In this document: piece after piece, positions 7,817 to 15,988 of the stretch
Numbering within the stretch: the first letter of the stretch is position 1
Layout: every line of letters begins with the position of its first letter
Assembly: GCA_024278215.1 (NCBI GenBank)
Contig: JAJRTR010000148.1
Span: 1 to 38,006 of the forward strand
Reading direction: 5' to 3'
Source: a bacterium
GTDB lineage: Bacteria; UBP15; UBA6099; JAJRTR01
Length of the DNA: 38,006 nt
Notes under the pieces: model-generated
Seen by the model: the letters and a program-made list of their open reading frames with translations, nothing else
What the model was told of the DNA's origin: nothing
The model's database searches: none
Translations under genes and position numbers: made by a program

Positions 7817-10608
7817 GTGGCTTTTAGTCTTTCCGCCATTCTCGCCATGCGCTCGTCGTCGGGCGCCAGCTTCGCCGCCTTTGAAAGCATGTCGATCGAC
7901 TCTTGCAACATACCCTTTTCGTAATAAAGCAGCCCAAGATTTACGTAAATACCGACATGACTGTATTCGTATTTATTCAGCAACCCTTCATAAACAGCTA
8001 TCGCCTGATCAAGGTTGCCCGACATGGCGTCTGAATAAGCCTTTGAAGCGAGTACAACAGGATTGTCCGGCGAGTATTGCAAGGCACTCACGTATTCATT
8101 GAGTGCATCCTCGTAGCGTTCGAGATTCGCGAAAGTGTTTGCCAGCAGCAGGTGTCCGTAAACGCTTTCGTTATGTTTGTCGACGGCATGTTTGAAGTTG
8201 TCGAGCGCAGCTTCGTAGTCTTCACCAATGTTGCGCTGGGCAAGACCGAGCAGAAGGTGGCTGAGAGCGGTGGCGGGCTCGGACTTCCCGCGTTCCGTGA
8301 TGATGTCGACAGCCTCGCGAGCATTGCCTTCGTCGATAGAGTGCGCGGCACGCACAAGCATGTCGTCGGCGCTGTCGATGTAAGCAGCGATGACGTCGGC
8401 AGCGGGCGGGTCGGGTTCCGGTTCGAGATTGAGCAGTGCGCCCTGTTGCGTGATACTGAGCAGATCGTTGGAGGCGAAGTGCAGGAGCAGCGAGTCCGCG
8501 CCGGCTGTGCCTTCGGCGTCCTGTTGTTTTATCAGGAAGTCGTCGATGTACATTTTTTCCGGATCGTAGTCTTCGAGCAGTTCGAGCGGCTTGAGTCCGG
8601 TTCTGCGCGAGCGGCCCGCCAGAAGTACCATATCGGCATAGCCGAGGCCACTCGCTTTGAGTTTCGCGATAAGTTCGCCGGACATGCCGAATCTGCGCTG
8701 CATCATTTTCGCGAAAACATTTTCTTCGGCGGTAGTGAGCATGGCGGCGTTGAAGTTGAGAACGGCACGTTTCAGTCGAAGGCGTTGTTCCTGTAGTGTT
8801 TCCCGCGCGATTTTTGCTTTTCGCGCCGCGCTGTCGAGGTGGTCGATACCGGTCTTGATACTTTCGTTCATCTCGGTGGCAACCATGAATAGCGCGTGGC
8901 GGTTGTCCACGTCGAAAGTCTCCCCGAGTTGAGCGAGGCTGTTGTGAGTGTTGACGAAGCCCGCCTGAGTTTCGTCGATGGCCTCGTCGAGGGCGCTCTG
9001 TATGCGGGGCGATTCGGTTGTGAGGTTTTCCGCGACATAGGCCAGGTCTTCGGCGGCCCATATCGCATCGCTGCCCAGAGCGGATTTGTTTTGCAGGTAA
9101 TACCTCATTTCACGCGCGTTGCGTTCCGCCTCGCGTGTTGTTTCCGACAGCCTGGCGCCGTCCGACTCGAGTTCGGCCAGCGTATTGAACATTCCACTAA
9201 AGAATAAGCCTGCATTATTCAGCACGCTCACCCTGTATTCGTCGTAGGATGAAACTTCTTTTGCTGTCTCCGAGTAGCCGCGCAGGTTCTTGTAGAATGA
9301 CCTCTCGATTCCCGCTCTACGGTCTGCGATATCCAATTGTTGATTCCTTCCATTGATTGCCGTAGCCGATATTTCAGGGATCACCCTGTCCAGCCATGCG
9401 ACCGTGCCGTCTATGTCTTTTTCGGTAGCCGCCGGCAGTTCGGCGATAGTACCGGTATCATCGGACGTGTCGCTGTCGAGTCTTTCGAGACCCGCGACGG
9501 CTTCATCGTTGCCGGGATCGATGTCGAGCGCGTAGTTGTACCACTCGGACGCATCGTCTTTAAGGTCGAGAGCGGCAAACGAACGCGCCGCGCCAAGTGC
9601 CGCCTTTTCGTTTTCAGGATCAATATCGAGTATCTGTTTGTAGCGGTCGATCGCTTCGCGGTAATGGTATCTGTTCTCGTATGAGTTCGCGATATGCAGA
9701 AGGTTTTCCGGTGTCTTCTCCATCTGTGCAGTACGCGAGAAAGCCGCAATACGATTAGGAGTTTTCGGGTGGCTCTGCATGGCGACATCCATTTTATCGA
9801 GGTTGCCCGAAGGATGTTCGCGTTCGAGTTTGTGGAACATGGTAATCATCTGTTCCGGGTCGTAACTTGCGTCGAAAGCATACTCTGCGCCAAGGTGGTC
9901 GGCCTGATATTCGTCTTCGCGCGAATAATGAAGCTGCATCAGTGAGAAAGCGGTCCCGATGATACGGCCCGCCGCCTCGCTGGTATTGTTGTTAAGCAGA
10001 ATCGAACCGGCGATGAGAAGCGGCATTTGTTTCACTCTTTTCTTTCCATGATTCGCGGCCACGTGCCCGACTTCATGGCCCATCACGGCAGCAAGCTCAT
10101 CGTCGCTGTCGACCTTTTCCATCATGCCCCTGGTGACAAAAACAAAACCACCCGGTGCCGCGAATGCGTTCACTTCATCCGTGTCGACAATGTGGAATTC
10201 GTATGGTATATCTGTTCGGTGGCTCACGGCGGCCAGGCTCTGCCCTATATCGTTCACATAATTCTGCAATATCGGGTCTTCGACGAAACCGTATGTCCGG
10301 CGCATCTCCGCCACAGTGCCTTTTCCGATATGCTTTTCCGCTTTCCATGTCAGCTTGTCGAGCAAACCCGCCCTTGCCGGTGTCGCGAAAACCGCGGCCT
10401 GCGCCGTCAAAAGAAACAAAAGTATTGCGAGAACTGCTGGCATAGCTGTTTTGCGCGAAGGCGTCCCGTCGACCGCTGTGAACTCCGGACATACAAGTGT
10501 TTCCGCATTGTCCCGGCACCTGTGAGACGGGCTGAAACCGTTTTCCTTCCGGGCATGGGCATGCCTCGAACGGTATGCGTGAAATATCATTTCTGTAAGG
10601 GTAAACAT
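7813..10608 (-). CDS. M48-family zinc metalloprotease with TPR repeats (BepA-like)
   Basis: 931 residues from the ATG at 10608. An in-frame ATG at 10443 gives a cleaner signal peptide (MPAVLAILLFLL...PARA) and may be the true start. The M48 catalytic domain has HEVGH (178-182) binding zinc and E-Y-Q-A-D (from 233) giving the third ligand; N-A-F-A-A-P-G-G-F-V-F-V is also diagnostic. TPRs lie at about 300-380 and 780-930, separated by roughly 350 residues of charged helical sequence of no family I recognise. Known relatives (BepA/YfgC, LoiP) degrade or assist misassembled outer-membrane proteins in the periplasm. Stop and NfeD start overlap, so the pair is co-translated. It is nearly twice the size of BepA. 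Confidence 0.92.
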   Translation of the reverse strand: MFTLTEMIFHAYRSRHAHARKENGFSPSHRCRDNAETLVCPEFTAVDGTPSRKTAMPAVLAILLFLLTAQAAVFATPARAGLLDKLTWKAEKHIGKGTVAEMRRTYGFVEDPILQNYVNDIGQSLAAVSHRTDIPYEFHIVDTDEVNAFAAPGGFVFVTRGMMEKVDSDDELAAVMGHEVGHVAANHGKKRVKQMPLLIAGSILLNNNTSEAAGRIIGTAFSLMQLHYSREDEYQADHLGAEYAFDASYDPEQMITMFHKLEREHPSGNLDKMDVAMQSHPKTPNRIAAFSRTAQMEKTPENLLHIANSYENRYHYREAIDRYKQILDIDPENEKAALGAARSFAALDLKDDASEWYNYALDIDPGNDEAVAGLERLDSDTSDDTGTIAELPAATEKDIDGTVAWLDRVIPEISATAINGRNQQLDIADRRAGIERSFYKNLRGYSETAKEVSSYDEYRVSVLNNAGLFFSGMFNTLAELESDGARLSETTREAERNAREMRYYLQNKSALGSDAIWAAEDLAYVAENLTTESPRIQSALDEAIDETQAGFVNTHNSLAQLGETFDVDNRHALFMVATEMNESIKTGIDHLDSAARKAKIARETLQEQRLRLKRAVLNFNAAMLTTAEENVFAKMMQRRFGMSGELIAKLKASGLGYADMVLLAGRSRRTGLKPLELLEDYDPEKMYIDDFLIKQQDAEGTAGADSLLLHFASNDLLSITQQGALLNLEPEPDPPAADVIAAYIDSADDMLVRAAHSIDEGNAREAVDIITERGKSEPATALSHLLLGLAQRNIGEDYEAALDNFKHAVDKHNESVYGHLLLANTFANLERYEDALNEYVSALQYSPDNPVVLASKAYSDAMSGNLDQAIAVYEGLLNKYEYSHVGIYVNLGLLYYEKGMLQESIDMLSKAAKLAPDDERMARMAERLKAT

Positions 10609-10719
10609 ATCGTAGTGAACCTGTCATTTCTCCGCTTCATGTTGGCAGGTTCCCTTTTCCCTCCCCTTTTTTGATAATTTACTGTATATTTTATTATCGT
10701 TTTTCACTGTTTTAAATAC

Positions 10720-10748
10720 ATTATATAAGGAATCAAAGAGAGTTTACA
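10720..10748 (-). promoter_or_regulatory. Weak putative promoter for the M48-NfeD-slipin cluster
   Basis: The minus strand has TATAAT (10725-10720) with TGTAAA 17 bp upstream (10748-10743), matching three of six -35 positions. The leader would be about 110 nt and contains an inverted repeat GAACCTG/CAGGTTC (10617-10652) just before the first start codon. Confidence 0.3.
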
Positions 10749-11922
10749 CGCTGTCCGAATGTGCCAGGTCGTAATCGGCGTAAGTACGTTCGTGCGGTTC
10801 GATGTCGGGCCAGTATGTCCGCCACTTCGGATGGGTGATGTACCAGATTCTTTCCAGTTTTTTATTTCTCGCGTACCATTCGAGAGTGACTTTCATGCCG
10901 AGAGCGGTTTCAGGATATTTGAGCACATAGCCGGTGGCGGCAAGTTTGCTGTTGTCGTAAACATAATGTGATTTAAAAAAGGCGAAGTCGTCGCGTTCCA
11001 TATTGACAAAAGGCACCTTTATGCCTTTGGGCAGCAGGTTGTAGAAAGCGTCGGCCAGCCGGTCCGGTGTGCCGACGATAGGGATTCTGACTCTGAGCCT
11101 GCTCGCGCATTCCTCGAACATTTCCCTGAATGTGTTCGGTGTGTTGTCGGCGACATTGAATACCTGCCCGGAGATGTCCATGTTCGCGAGGCAGTATATA
11201 AGATGCATCGCCGCACCGACCACATCATCAATGTGCACCGAACTGAACATGTTGTTGCCGCTTCCGGGAATCGTAATGAAAGGGATGATCCCGCCCCATG
11301 AGAGCGGTGTAAGCGCCTTGGACATGGCATATTCGCCTCGGGGACCGTACACGCTTGCCGGTCTGATAATCACCAGCGGCATACCGTCGCGCTCATACTC
11401 CAGCGCTGCCTCTTCCTGTCTCAGCTTGGATTCCGAATAGTTGTTTACGGGGTTCGGCGTTTTGTCTTCCGTAATCGGGGCCGGACTGCTCGCACCGCCG
11501 TAGAGCATGACAGTACTCCATATTGCAACGCCCATGAGATCGGGCGCATATATCGAGGCGGTATCCAGAAGATTGCATGTACCGCCGACGTTAACCCTGT
11601 TCAGGGTACCGCGCGAAGCGCTCATATCGAATATCGCCGCAGGGTGCATTATGTATTGAACCCGCCGCTTCTCGAAAAGTTTCTTTAGCGAACTTCTCTC
11701 CGTAAGGTCCGCCGCTACGATGTCCAGTGTAACATCCGCATATCGCCCGGGGTGCGCTTCCATATAGTTCCTGTGCCTTCGCACCGCGCGAAAATCCGAA
11801 CCCGGCAGGTCCGTCGCAAGCACCGGGTAGCCGTGCTGGAGCAGGTAGTCGACTGCCGTTGAACCCGTAAATCCCGATGCGCCGGTTACCAGTACTACCC
11901 CCAACTCATCTGCTGTGCTCAT
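10744..11922 (-). CDS. Extended SDR, NAD-dependent epimerase/dehydratase or 3-beta-HSD-like
   Basis: 392 residues. T-G-A-S-G-F-T-G at about 14-21 is the Rossmann nucleotide motif. H-P-A-A-I-F-D, then W-S-T-V-M-L-Y-G with a Thr at the catalytic Ser/Thr position, and Y-S-E-S-K, the YxxxK catalytic pair, are intact. R-P-A-S-V-Y-G-P-R and the H-I-D-D-V-V segment fit sugar-nucleotide epimerases and 3-beta-hydroxysteroid-dehydrogenase-like SDRs. About 60 residues beyond the usual end are rich in aromatic residues. It stands alone, convergent with nothing and divergent from the response regulator, with repeat copy 2 128 bp upstream. Substrate unknown. Confidence 0.85.
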   Translation of the reverse strand: MSTADELGVVLVTGASGFTGSTAVDYLLQHGYPVLATDLPGSDFRAVRRHRNYMEAHPGRYADVTLDIVAADLTERSSLKKLFEKRRVQYIMHPAAIFDMSASRGTLNRVNVGGTCNLLDTASIYAPDLMGVAIWSTVMLYGGASSPAPITEDKTPNPVNNYSESKLRQEEAALEYERDGMPLVIIRPASVYGPRGEYAMSKALTPLSWGGIIPFITIPGSGNNMFSSVHIDDVVGAAMHLIYCLANMDISGQVFNVADNTPNTFREMFEECASRLRVRIPIVGTPDRLADAFYNLLPKGIKVPFVNMERDDFAFFKSHYVYDNSKLAATGYVLKYPETALGMKVTLEWYARNKKLERIWYITHPKWRTYWPDIEPHERTYADYDLAHSDSV

Positions 11923-12050
11923 AACTGCTTTTCCTCATCATGAAACATAAAATGGCACTTCTTATACATTTATCCTGATACGTAACGCGCTAAACATAAC
12001 TTCCGCTCCTGATTTTCCCCAGCCGTATTCAGCGGTGATAATTCTCTGAT

Positions 12051-12230
12051 GAGCCAACTGCAAAATTCTGATTTGGCTGCGGTCGGTTGCAATTGTCAAC
12101 AGTTGCGTTGTCGGCACAAAATCTTCCTCGACGTACTCTACTAAGTACGCCTGCGGTGATTTTGCAGCTCAGCCTTGTTTCTGAACAATTTCGGTCGACC
12201 TTGTTTCGAGCTTATTTTGCAATTTGCCCT
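12051..12230 (-). repeat. Dispersed 179-bp inverted-repeat element, copy 2
   Basis: About 180 bp with ends GAGCCAACTGCAAAATT and ATTTTGCAATTTGCCC, so the outer end is more decayed than in copy 1. The core CGACGTACTC with a short loop and AGTACGCCTGC is conserved. Its CAGAATTTTGC end faces the SDR at 11922. The 486-bp space between the SDR and the response regulator holds this element and the promoter at 12347; I see no gene in it. Confidence 0.8.
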
Positions 12231-12346
12231 TATTTCATATTTTAGACTATTTTGTTCAATTAATGGTATATTCTCCGACAAAGCATTGCAGAAGGAACCA
12301 GCGTACAATTGCTGATTTGAATAATATGCAACGAATACTTTGTTTG

Positions 12347-12355
12347 TGATATAAT
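12347..12355 (+). promoter_or_regulatory. Extended -10 promoter for the response regulator
   Basis: TGATATAAT matches the extended -10 consensus TGnTATAAT, which needs little -35 contact. The transcript would start near 12362, giving a leader of about 47 nt before the ATG at 12409. Confidence 0.5.
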
Positions 12356-12408
12356 GTAGGCATTACTAAAATCACTCGAGCCTGAAATGCCCTGAACGGA
12401 TAGTTGCC

Positions 12409-13074
12409 ATGCGCGGAAAAAAGAAGTCCGAGAAAACAAAAAGGGAACTTCCACTGATAAAAGTCAATATTGAATGCCTCGAAGACGGTATGAGAGCGGC
12501 AAGTGATATCTGCAACGATTACGGTACTCCGATTATCAGGCGTATGAGAAAAATCGAGAGCAAGCATATAACACAATTTCGCATGGCCGGCATCGAGATA
12601 ATAGACGTATGGGACGAGGAGCATGACGAGCATAACCGGAAAGAACAGGTTCCCTCAATCCACATAGACGACTACCCAAGGCATCTGTCGCGGCTTGTGA
12701 ATACAAATGTGCTTATAGTGGACGACTCGAAGTCGGCACGCATGGTACTACGCTATCTGATCGAGGACACCGGTTTAAAAGTCGTAGCGGAAGCAGGGGG
12801 CGGACGCGAGGGCATCGAAAAAGCACGCGAGTTCAAACCTACTCTCATCACACTCGACATTTCCATGCCCGACGTCGATGGCCTCACAGCACTTCCCGAC
12901 ATCCTTTCAGCCTCGCCGGGCTCGAAAGTCATTATGATCTCATCGCTCGGCTACAAAGACAGAATAGTAGAAGCGCTCACACTCGGTGCCGCGCAGTTCG
13001 TCACAAAACCATTCAGCCACAGCGGACTCCAGAAAGTAGTCATCAACACAATCATCGGCCACAAACCCGTGTGA
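12409..13074 (+). CDS. Response regulator: N-terminal unannotated domain plus CheY-like receiver
   Basis: 221 residues. A basic N-terminus leads to a domain at about 17-68 (I-x-C-L-E-D-G-M, G-T-P-I-I-R-R, I-T-Q-F-R-M-A-G-I) resembling the short domain often found ahead of HD-GYP proteins. The receiver domain at about 98-218 is complete: acidic pocket D105-D106, phospho-acceptor D150 in L-I-T-L-D-I-S-M-P, Ser178/179 for Thr, and Lys200 in K-P-F. There is no output domain after it, so it may act by protein contact, like CheY, or through the N-terminal domain. Receiver-last order is less usual. No histidine kinase is adjacent. The PilZ gene lies about 1 kb away. Confidence 0.9.
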   Translation: MRGKKKSEKTKRELPLIKVNIECLEDGMRAASDICNDYGTPIIRRMRKIESKHITQFRMAGIEIIDVWDEEHDEHNRKEQVPSIHIDDYPRHLSRLVNTNVLIVDDSKSARMVLRYLIEDTGLKVVAEAGGGREGIEKAREFKPTLITLDISMPDVDGLTALPDILSASPGSKVIMISSLGYKDRIVEALTLGAAQFVTKPFSHSGLQKVVINTIIGHKPV

Positions 13075-13098
13075 TCCCACAGCTACACCTCTGATGGC

Positions 13099-13701
13099 TT
13101 ATCTGTTGCCGGCGCAATCTATTGTCTCTGTTTCGGTAATAATAAAGTCAACTTTCTTATCGTGATCCTCGAAAGGAACAACGTCCAGCACTTGGTACGA
13201 GAAAGCGAGCGCGGCATAAGCCACCCCCGGTCTGAGGCGCTCTCTGAAGCGATCGTAGAATCCTTTGCCGTAGCCGATCCTGTTCCCTTCGCGGTCAAAA
13301 ACCGAACCCGGAACCACGACAAAATCGATCTCCTCAGGATCGACGGGCCGTATGAACTCCCTGACCGGCTCGGGGATGCCGAAAGTGCCCTCGCGCAGTT
13401 CGCTGTCGTAGTCCCTGATTTCCGTCGGCAGCAGGGATGTGTCTTTCAGGATCGAGACCGGAACGACAACCCTCTTTCCCTCGGCAATAGCGCGGCGGAT
13501 TATAGCTTCCGTCGGAACTTCGCTGCGGAATGATACAAAAAGCATGACCGTTTCAGCGTCTGCGAAAGGTGCGAAATCGAAAAGGCGGTCAGCAATCGAC
13601 CTGCCGGCTGCGGCTCGCTCGTCCGCAGGCATGCCGTCTCTTATTGCAAGTACCCGGCTTCGCATTTCCTTTTTTTCTTTTTTTATGTCTTTGCGCGTCA
13701 T
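13099..13701 (-). CDS. 5-formyltetrahydrofolate cyclo-ligase
   Basis: 200 residues from the ATG at 13701, preceded by AGGTG five bases away; a GTG at 13707 is the alternative. The enzyme converts 5-formyl-THF plus ATP to 5,10-methenyl-THF, recycling folate. Family marks are a Lys/Arg-rich start (M-T-R-K-D-I-K-K-E-K-K), F-R-S-E-V-P-T near 60, F-G-I-P-E-P, D-F-V-V-V-P-G-S-V-F-D and the ATP/folate loop R-I-G-Y-G-K-G-F-Y-D-R-F. Length is normal. It converges on the response regulator with only 24 bp between the stops. Confidence 0.95.
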   Translation of the reverse strand: MTRKDIKKEKKEMRSRVLAIRDGMPADERAAAGRSIADRLFDFAPFADAETVMLFVSFRSEVPTEAIIRRAIAEGKRVVVPVSILKDTSLLPTEIRDYDSELREGTFGIPEPVREFIRPVDPEEIDFVVVPGSVFDREGNRIGYGKGFYDRFRERLRPGVAYAALAFSYQVLDVVPFEDHDKKVDFIITETETIDCAGNR

Positions 13702-13919
13702 ATTCACCTGGAAACCATTCCTAATCTGTATTTTTAATTCGAAATTTCATGTTGAAAATATCCCTTTCCCGAGATTGATTATAGTTGCTTACAGCATTCT
13801 CATGCAAATGAGATAGTGTCAATCAGGAACAAAGAAGAATTTGAGGAATAATCATAAAATACACAACACGTATATTCCGTATTTTTTTCGTAATCAATAT
13901 GAAAAAAAACGCAGCTCCA

Positions 13920-13928
13920 TGTTATAAT
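13920..13928 (+). promoter_or_regulatory. Extended -10 promoter ahead of repeat copy 3 and the PilZ gene
   Basis: TGTTATAAT is an extended -10. Transcription would start near 13935, at the outer edge of repeat copy 3 (13939), so the whole repeat would be in the leader of the PilZ mRNA. Confidence 0.4.
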
Positions 13929-13938
13929 ATCATTGTAA

Positions 13939-14117
13939 GAGCTAATTGCAAAATTATATTCGTAGAGAGGTCGAACGAAATTTTTCAGAAGCAAGGCGGA
14001 GGTGTAAAATCCCCGCAGGCGTACTCGCCGAGTACGTTGAGGATGATTTTGTGCCGACAATGCAGCTATGTACAATTGCAGCCGACCGCAGCCGAATCAG
14101 AATTTTACAATTGGCTC
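13939..14117 (+). repeat. Dispersed 179-bp inverted-repeat element, copy 3
   Basis: 179 bp, ends GAGCTAATTGCAAAATT and AATTTTACAATTGGCTC, orientation opposite to copies 1 and 2. The central hairpin is GTACTC-GCC-GAGTAC. Its right end is 20 bp before the PilZ ATG. The 430-bp gap between the cyclo-ligase and PilZ genes is this element plus AT-rich DNA. One frame happens to be open through it into PilZ, but the other copies have stops and indels in that frame. Confidence 0.85.
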
Positions 14118-14137
14118 GTAAGAGAAAGCAGAACATC

Positions 14138-14527
14138 ATGGCACCGGCTACAGAGAGACAACAGGACAGGCGCAGATCGAAGCGTATCCCGCTGAGAGGT
14201 GCAAGCATGGCATGTCGCGGGGATAGAGGCGATCTGCTTAACATATCAACACTGTTTGATATCAGTGAAGGCGGGGTTGGGTTCTGCACACGGGACAAAG
14301 TTGACATCGGCACAAAAATAAAATTTGACTTCTACCTGCCGATCTCAAGAAAAGGCGAAGATATAAACGGAGAAGGTAAAGTAGTATGGATAGTACAGTA
14401 CTGCGACGTATTCGGAGATAATGTAATGCGATGCGGGCTGCAATTTCTGAATCTGCCGTCAAGATCACAACAGGGAATCCGCAAATATATAAAAATCACA
14501 TTGAAACAGAAGAAAAACGGTATCTGA
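14138..14527 (+). CDS. PilZ-domain protein (probable c-di-GMP receptor)
   Basis: 129 residues. R12-x-x-x-R16 in R-R-R-S-K-R followed by D41-x-S43-x-x-G46 in D-I-S-E-G-G are the two c-di-GMP-binding motifs of PilZ, here both intact. V-V-W-I-V-Q-Y and the final helix G-I-R-K-Y-I-K complete the beta-barrel fold. It is a stand-alone PilZ protein with no other domain. The ATG at 14138 is chosen because it lies just before the domain with AAGAGAAAG upstream. The frame is open further upstream only through repeat copy 3. Such proteins alter motility, surface polysaccharide or secretion when c-di-GMP rises. Its partner is not evident here. Confidence 0.85.
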   Translation: MAPATERQQDRRRSKRIPLRGASMACRGDRGDLLNISTLFDISEGGVGFCTRDKVDIGTKIKFDFYLPISRKGEDINGEGKVVWIVQYCDVFGDNVMRCGLQFLNLPSRSQQGIRKYIKITLKQKKNGI

Positions 14528-14546
14528 ACTGAACGCCGTTCAGTTC
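14526..14546. other. Perfect 9-bp hairpin overlapping the PilZ stop codon
   Basis: GAACTGAAC, loop GCC, GTTCAGTTC. It begins within the TGA stop. No T-run follows, so it is not a standard intrinsic terminator; it may protect the 3' end or serve in Rho-dependent termination. Confidence 0.5.
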
Positions 14547-14618
14547 GACATGAAGAACGCCGGTCCAGGATAAATAACCCCGGAAAAACACAGAAAATAA
14601 CTCTCTTAAAAAATATAC

Positions 14619-14648
14619 TTTACCCGGAAGTAATAAATGTATTATAAT
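14619..14648 (+). promoter_or_regulatory. Putative promoter for the TPR protein
   Basis: TTTACC (14619-14624), 18-bp spacer, TATAAT (14643-14648). A second pair, TTGACT (14652-14657) with TATTTT 16 bp on, is an alternative. Confidence 0.45.
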
Positions 14649-14742
14649 AGTTTGACTTTCAGTTCATTGTGGGTATTTTATAAGGAGCATTCCTTGTAGA
14701 GTATAAGCAATGCTAAAAGATAAAGATTGGACAGGATCGCCC

Positions 14743-15807
14743 ATGAAGCGGTTAGCTATTACAGGGTTAATGTTAATGATATTTGCGGCAGTGCCGGCAC
14801 TGGCAGTTGTCAATGATGCTGGAATTCTCAACAATCAGGGTGTTGAGCTGTACGAGCGGGGCAGTGCAGAGGAAGCCGTGTACAAGTTCTATCATGCGCT
14901 CGAGTTCGATCCGTACAACCCGGCTATTTACACAAACCTTGGTTATGCATTCCAGGCACTGGATGAACACAAAAAAGCGGCTAATGCTTTTAAAAAAGCG
15001 CTAAGCTTCGATCCGAGCAACCTCGAGAACCATAATAGTCTTGGCGTCAGTCTCTACAATATGGGCGAAAAGGACCGCGCAATCGCAGAATGGGAATTCG
15101 TGCTTTCAAACGACCCGAGCAATACTGCCGCGGCAGCCAACCTCGGCATTGTCCGCCACCCCGAGAAAGCCGACAAGATTGTCGAACAAACTAAAGAGGC
15201 ACTCGGCGGCGAATATGCCGCAAGTGAATACGATCAGGCTATCGAACTTAAAACGCTCTTCGGTAACGGCAAGGCCGCTTTCATGGTCGGCAAATACGAC
15301 GATGCAATCGGCAATTTCGAAAAAATCATGGAGCGCAAACCCGAATCAAAATTCTCACACTACTATGCGGGCATGGCCTACGCATATCTACAGATGAAAG
15401 AACCGGCGCTAAAAAATCTTAGAGAATATCTCATCCTCGAGTCATATCCTCCACAGAGCCAGGAGGCTTATGAAACCGCAAAGGACGCATACAACACGCT
15501 CCGTGATGGTGGCGATGTCAAACCGGTAAGAAGGTCTTCGGCCATGGCGGCCAATTCTTTCAACCTCGGCAAGAAAGCTTACAATGACAAAGACTACTTT
15601 AAGGCTATAAAATTTCTCAGCGAGGCATACAAACTCAAACCGAATTCTTATGCCACGAACTATTATCTGGGTATGTCATACAAGGAAGTAGACGATACCG
15701 AACGCGCGGTTTACCATCTCAACAAATGCCTGTTTGCAGGCCCCGAATATCGCTCGAAAGAAGATGCAAGAAAGATCGCTGAAGTCCTTAAGAAGCTTGT
15801 AGACTGA
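14743..15807 (+). CDS. Exported TPR-repeat protein
   Basis: 354 residues from the ATG at 14743; an ATG at 14710 would add 11 residues before the signal peptide. Residues 1-21 are a classic signal peptide (M-K-R-L, hydrophobic core, P-A-L-A cleavage). TPR units follow: G-V-E-L-Y-E-R-G, N-L-G-Y-A-F-Q-A-L-D, S-L-G-V-S-L-Y-N-M-G, then after a less regular stretch G-K-A-A-F-M-V-G-K-Y-D-D-A and a last pair ending Y-Y-L-G-M-S-Y-K-E-V. About six to seven repeats. Probably periplasmic, a scaffold for protein contacts. It starts a plus-strand run leading to PCMT and mfd, but nothing defines a specific partner. Confidence 0.85.
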   Translation: MKRLAITGLMLMIFAAVPALAVVNDAGILNNQGVELYERGSAEEAVYKFYHALEFDPYNPAIYTNLGYAFQALDEHKKAANAFKKALSFDPSNLENHNSLGVSLYNMGEKDRAIAEWEFVLSNDPSNTAAAANLGIVRHPEKADKIVEQTKEALGGEYAASEYDQAIELKTLFGNGKAAFMVGKYDDAIGNFEKIMERKPESKFSHYYAGMAYAYLQMKEPALKNLREYLILESYPPQSQEAYETAKDAYNTLRDGGDVKPVRRSSAMAANSFNLGKKAYNDKDYFKAIKFLSEAYKLKPNSYATNYYLGMSYKEVDDTERAVYHLNKCLFAGPEYRSKEDARKIAEVLKKLVD

Positions 15808-15988
15808 CCCCGCGCCGATTTGCCGGGTTGGTGTATCCACTTGTTGTCGTTTCCGGAACATTGCAGTTTTTTGTGACAGCTTGATTTTATGGATTATTGT
15901 TTCCTCGATATTTTGTTTTTCTCCCATTTCAAATATCATTGGAGTAAACATCATCTCATTCAATAAGTCTGCAAACAACGACGATCTT

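Noticed and set aside
8077-8796. Plus-strand frame of 239 codons inside the M48 gene
   Set aside because: Reverse complement of the TPR part of the protease; no domain, no start signal.
13800-14075. Minus-strand 91-codon frame across repeat copy 3
   Set aside because: Not conserved in the other repeat copies, which carry stops and indels.
14526-14546. Hairpin at the PilZ stop as an intrinsic terminator
   Set aside because: No T-run follows the stem.
14683-14698. AAGGAG followed by TTG-TAG, a possible start-stop mini-frame before the TPR gene
   Set aside because: One codon long; more likely a leftover ribosome-site-like motif in the leader.
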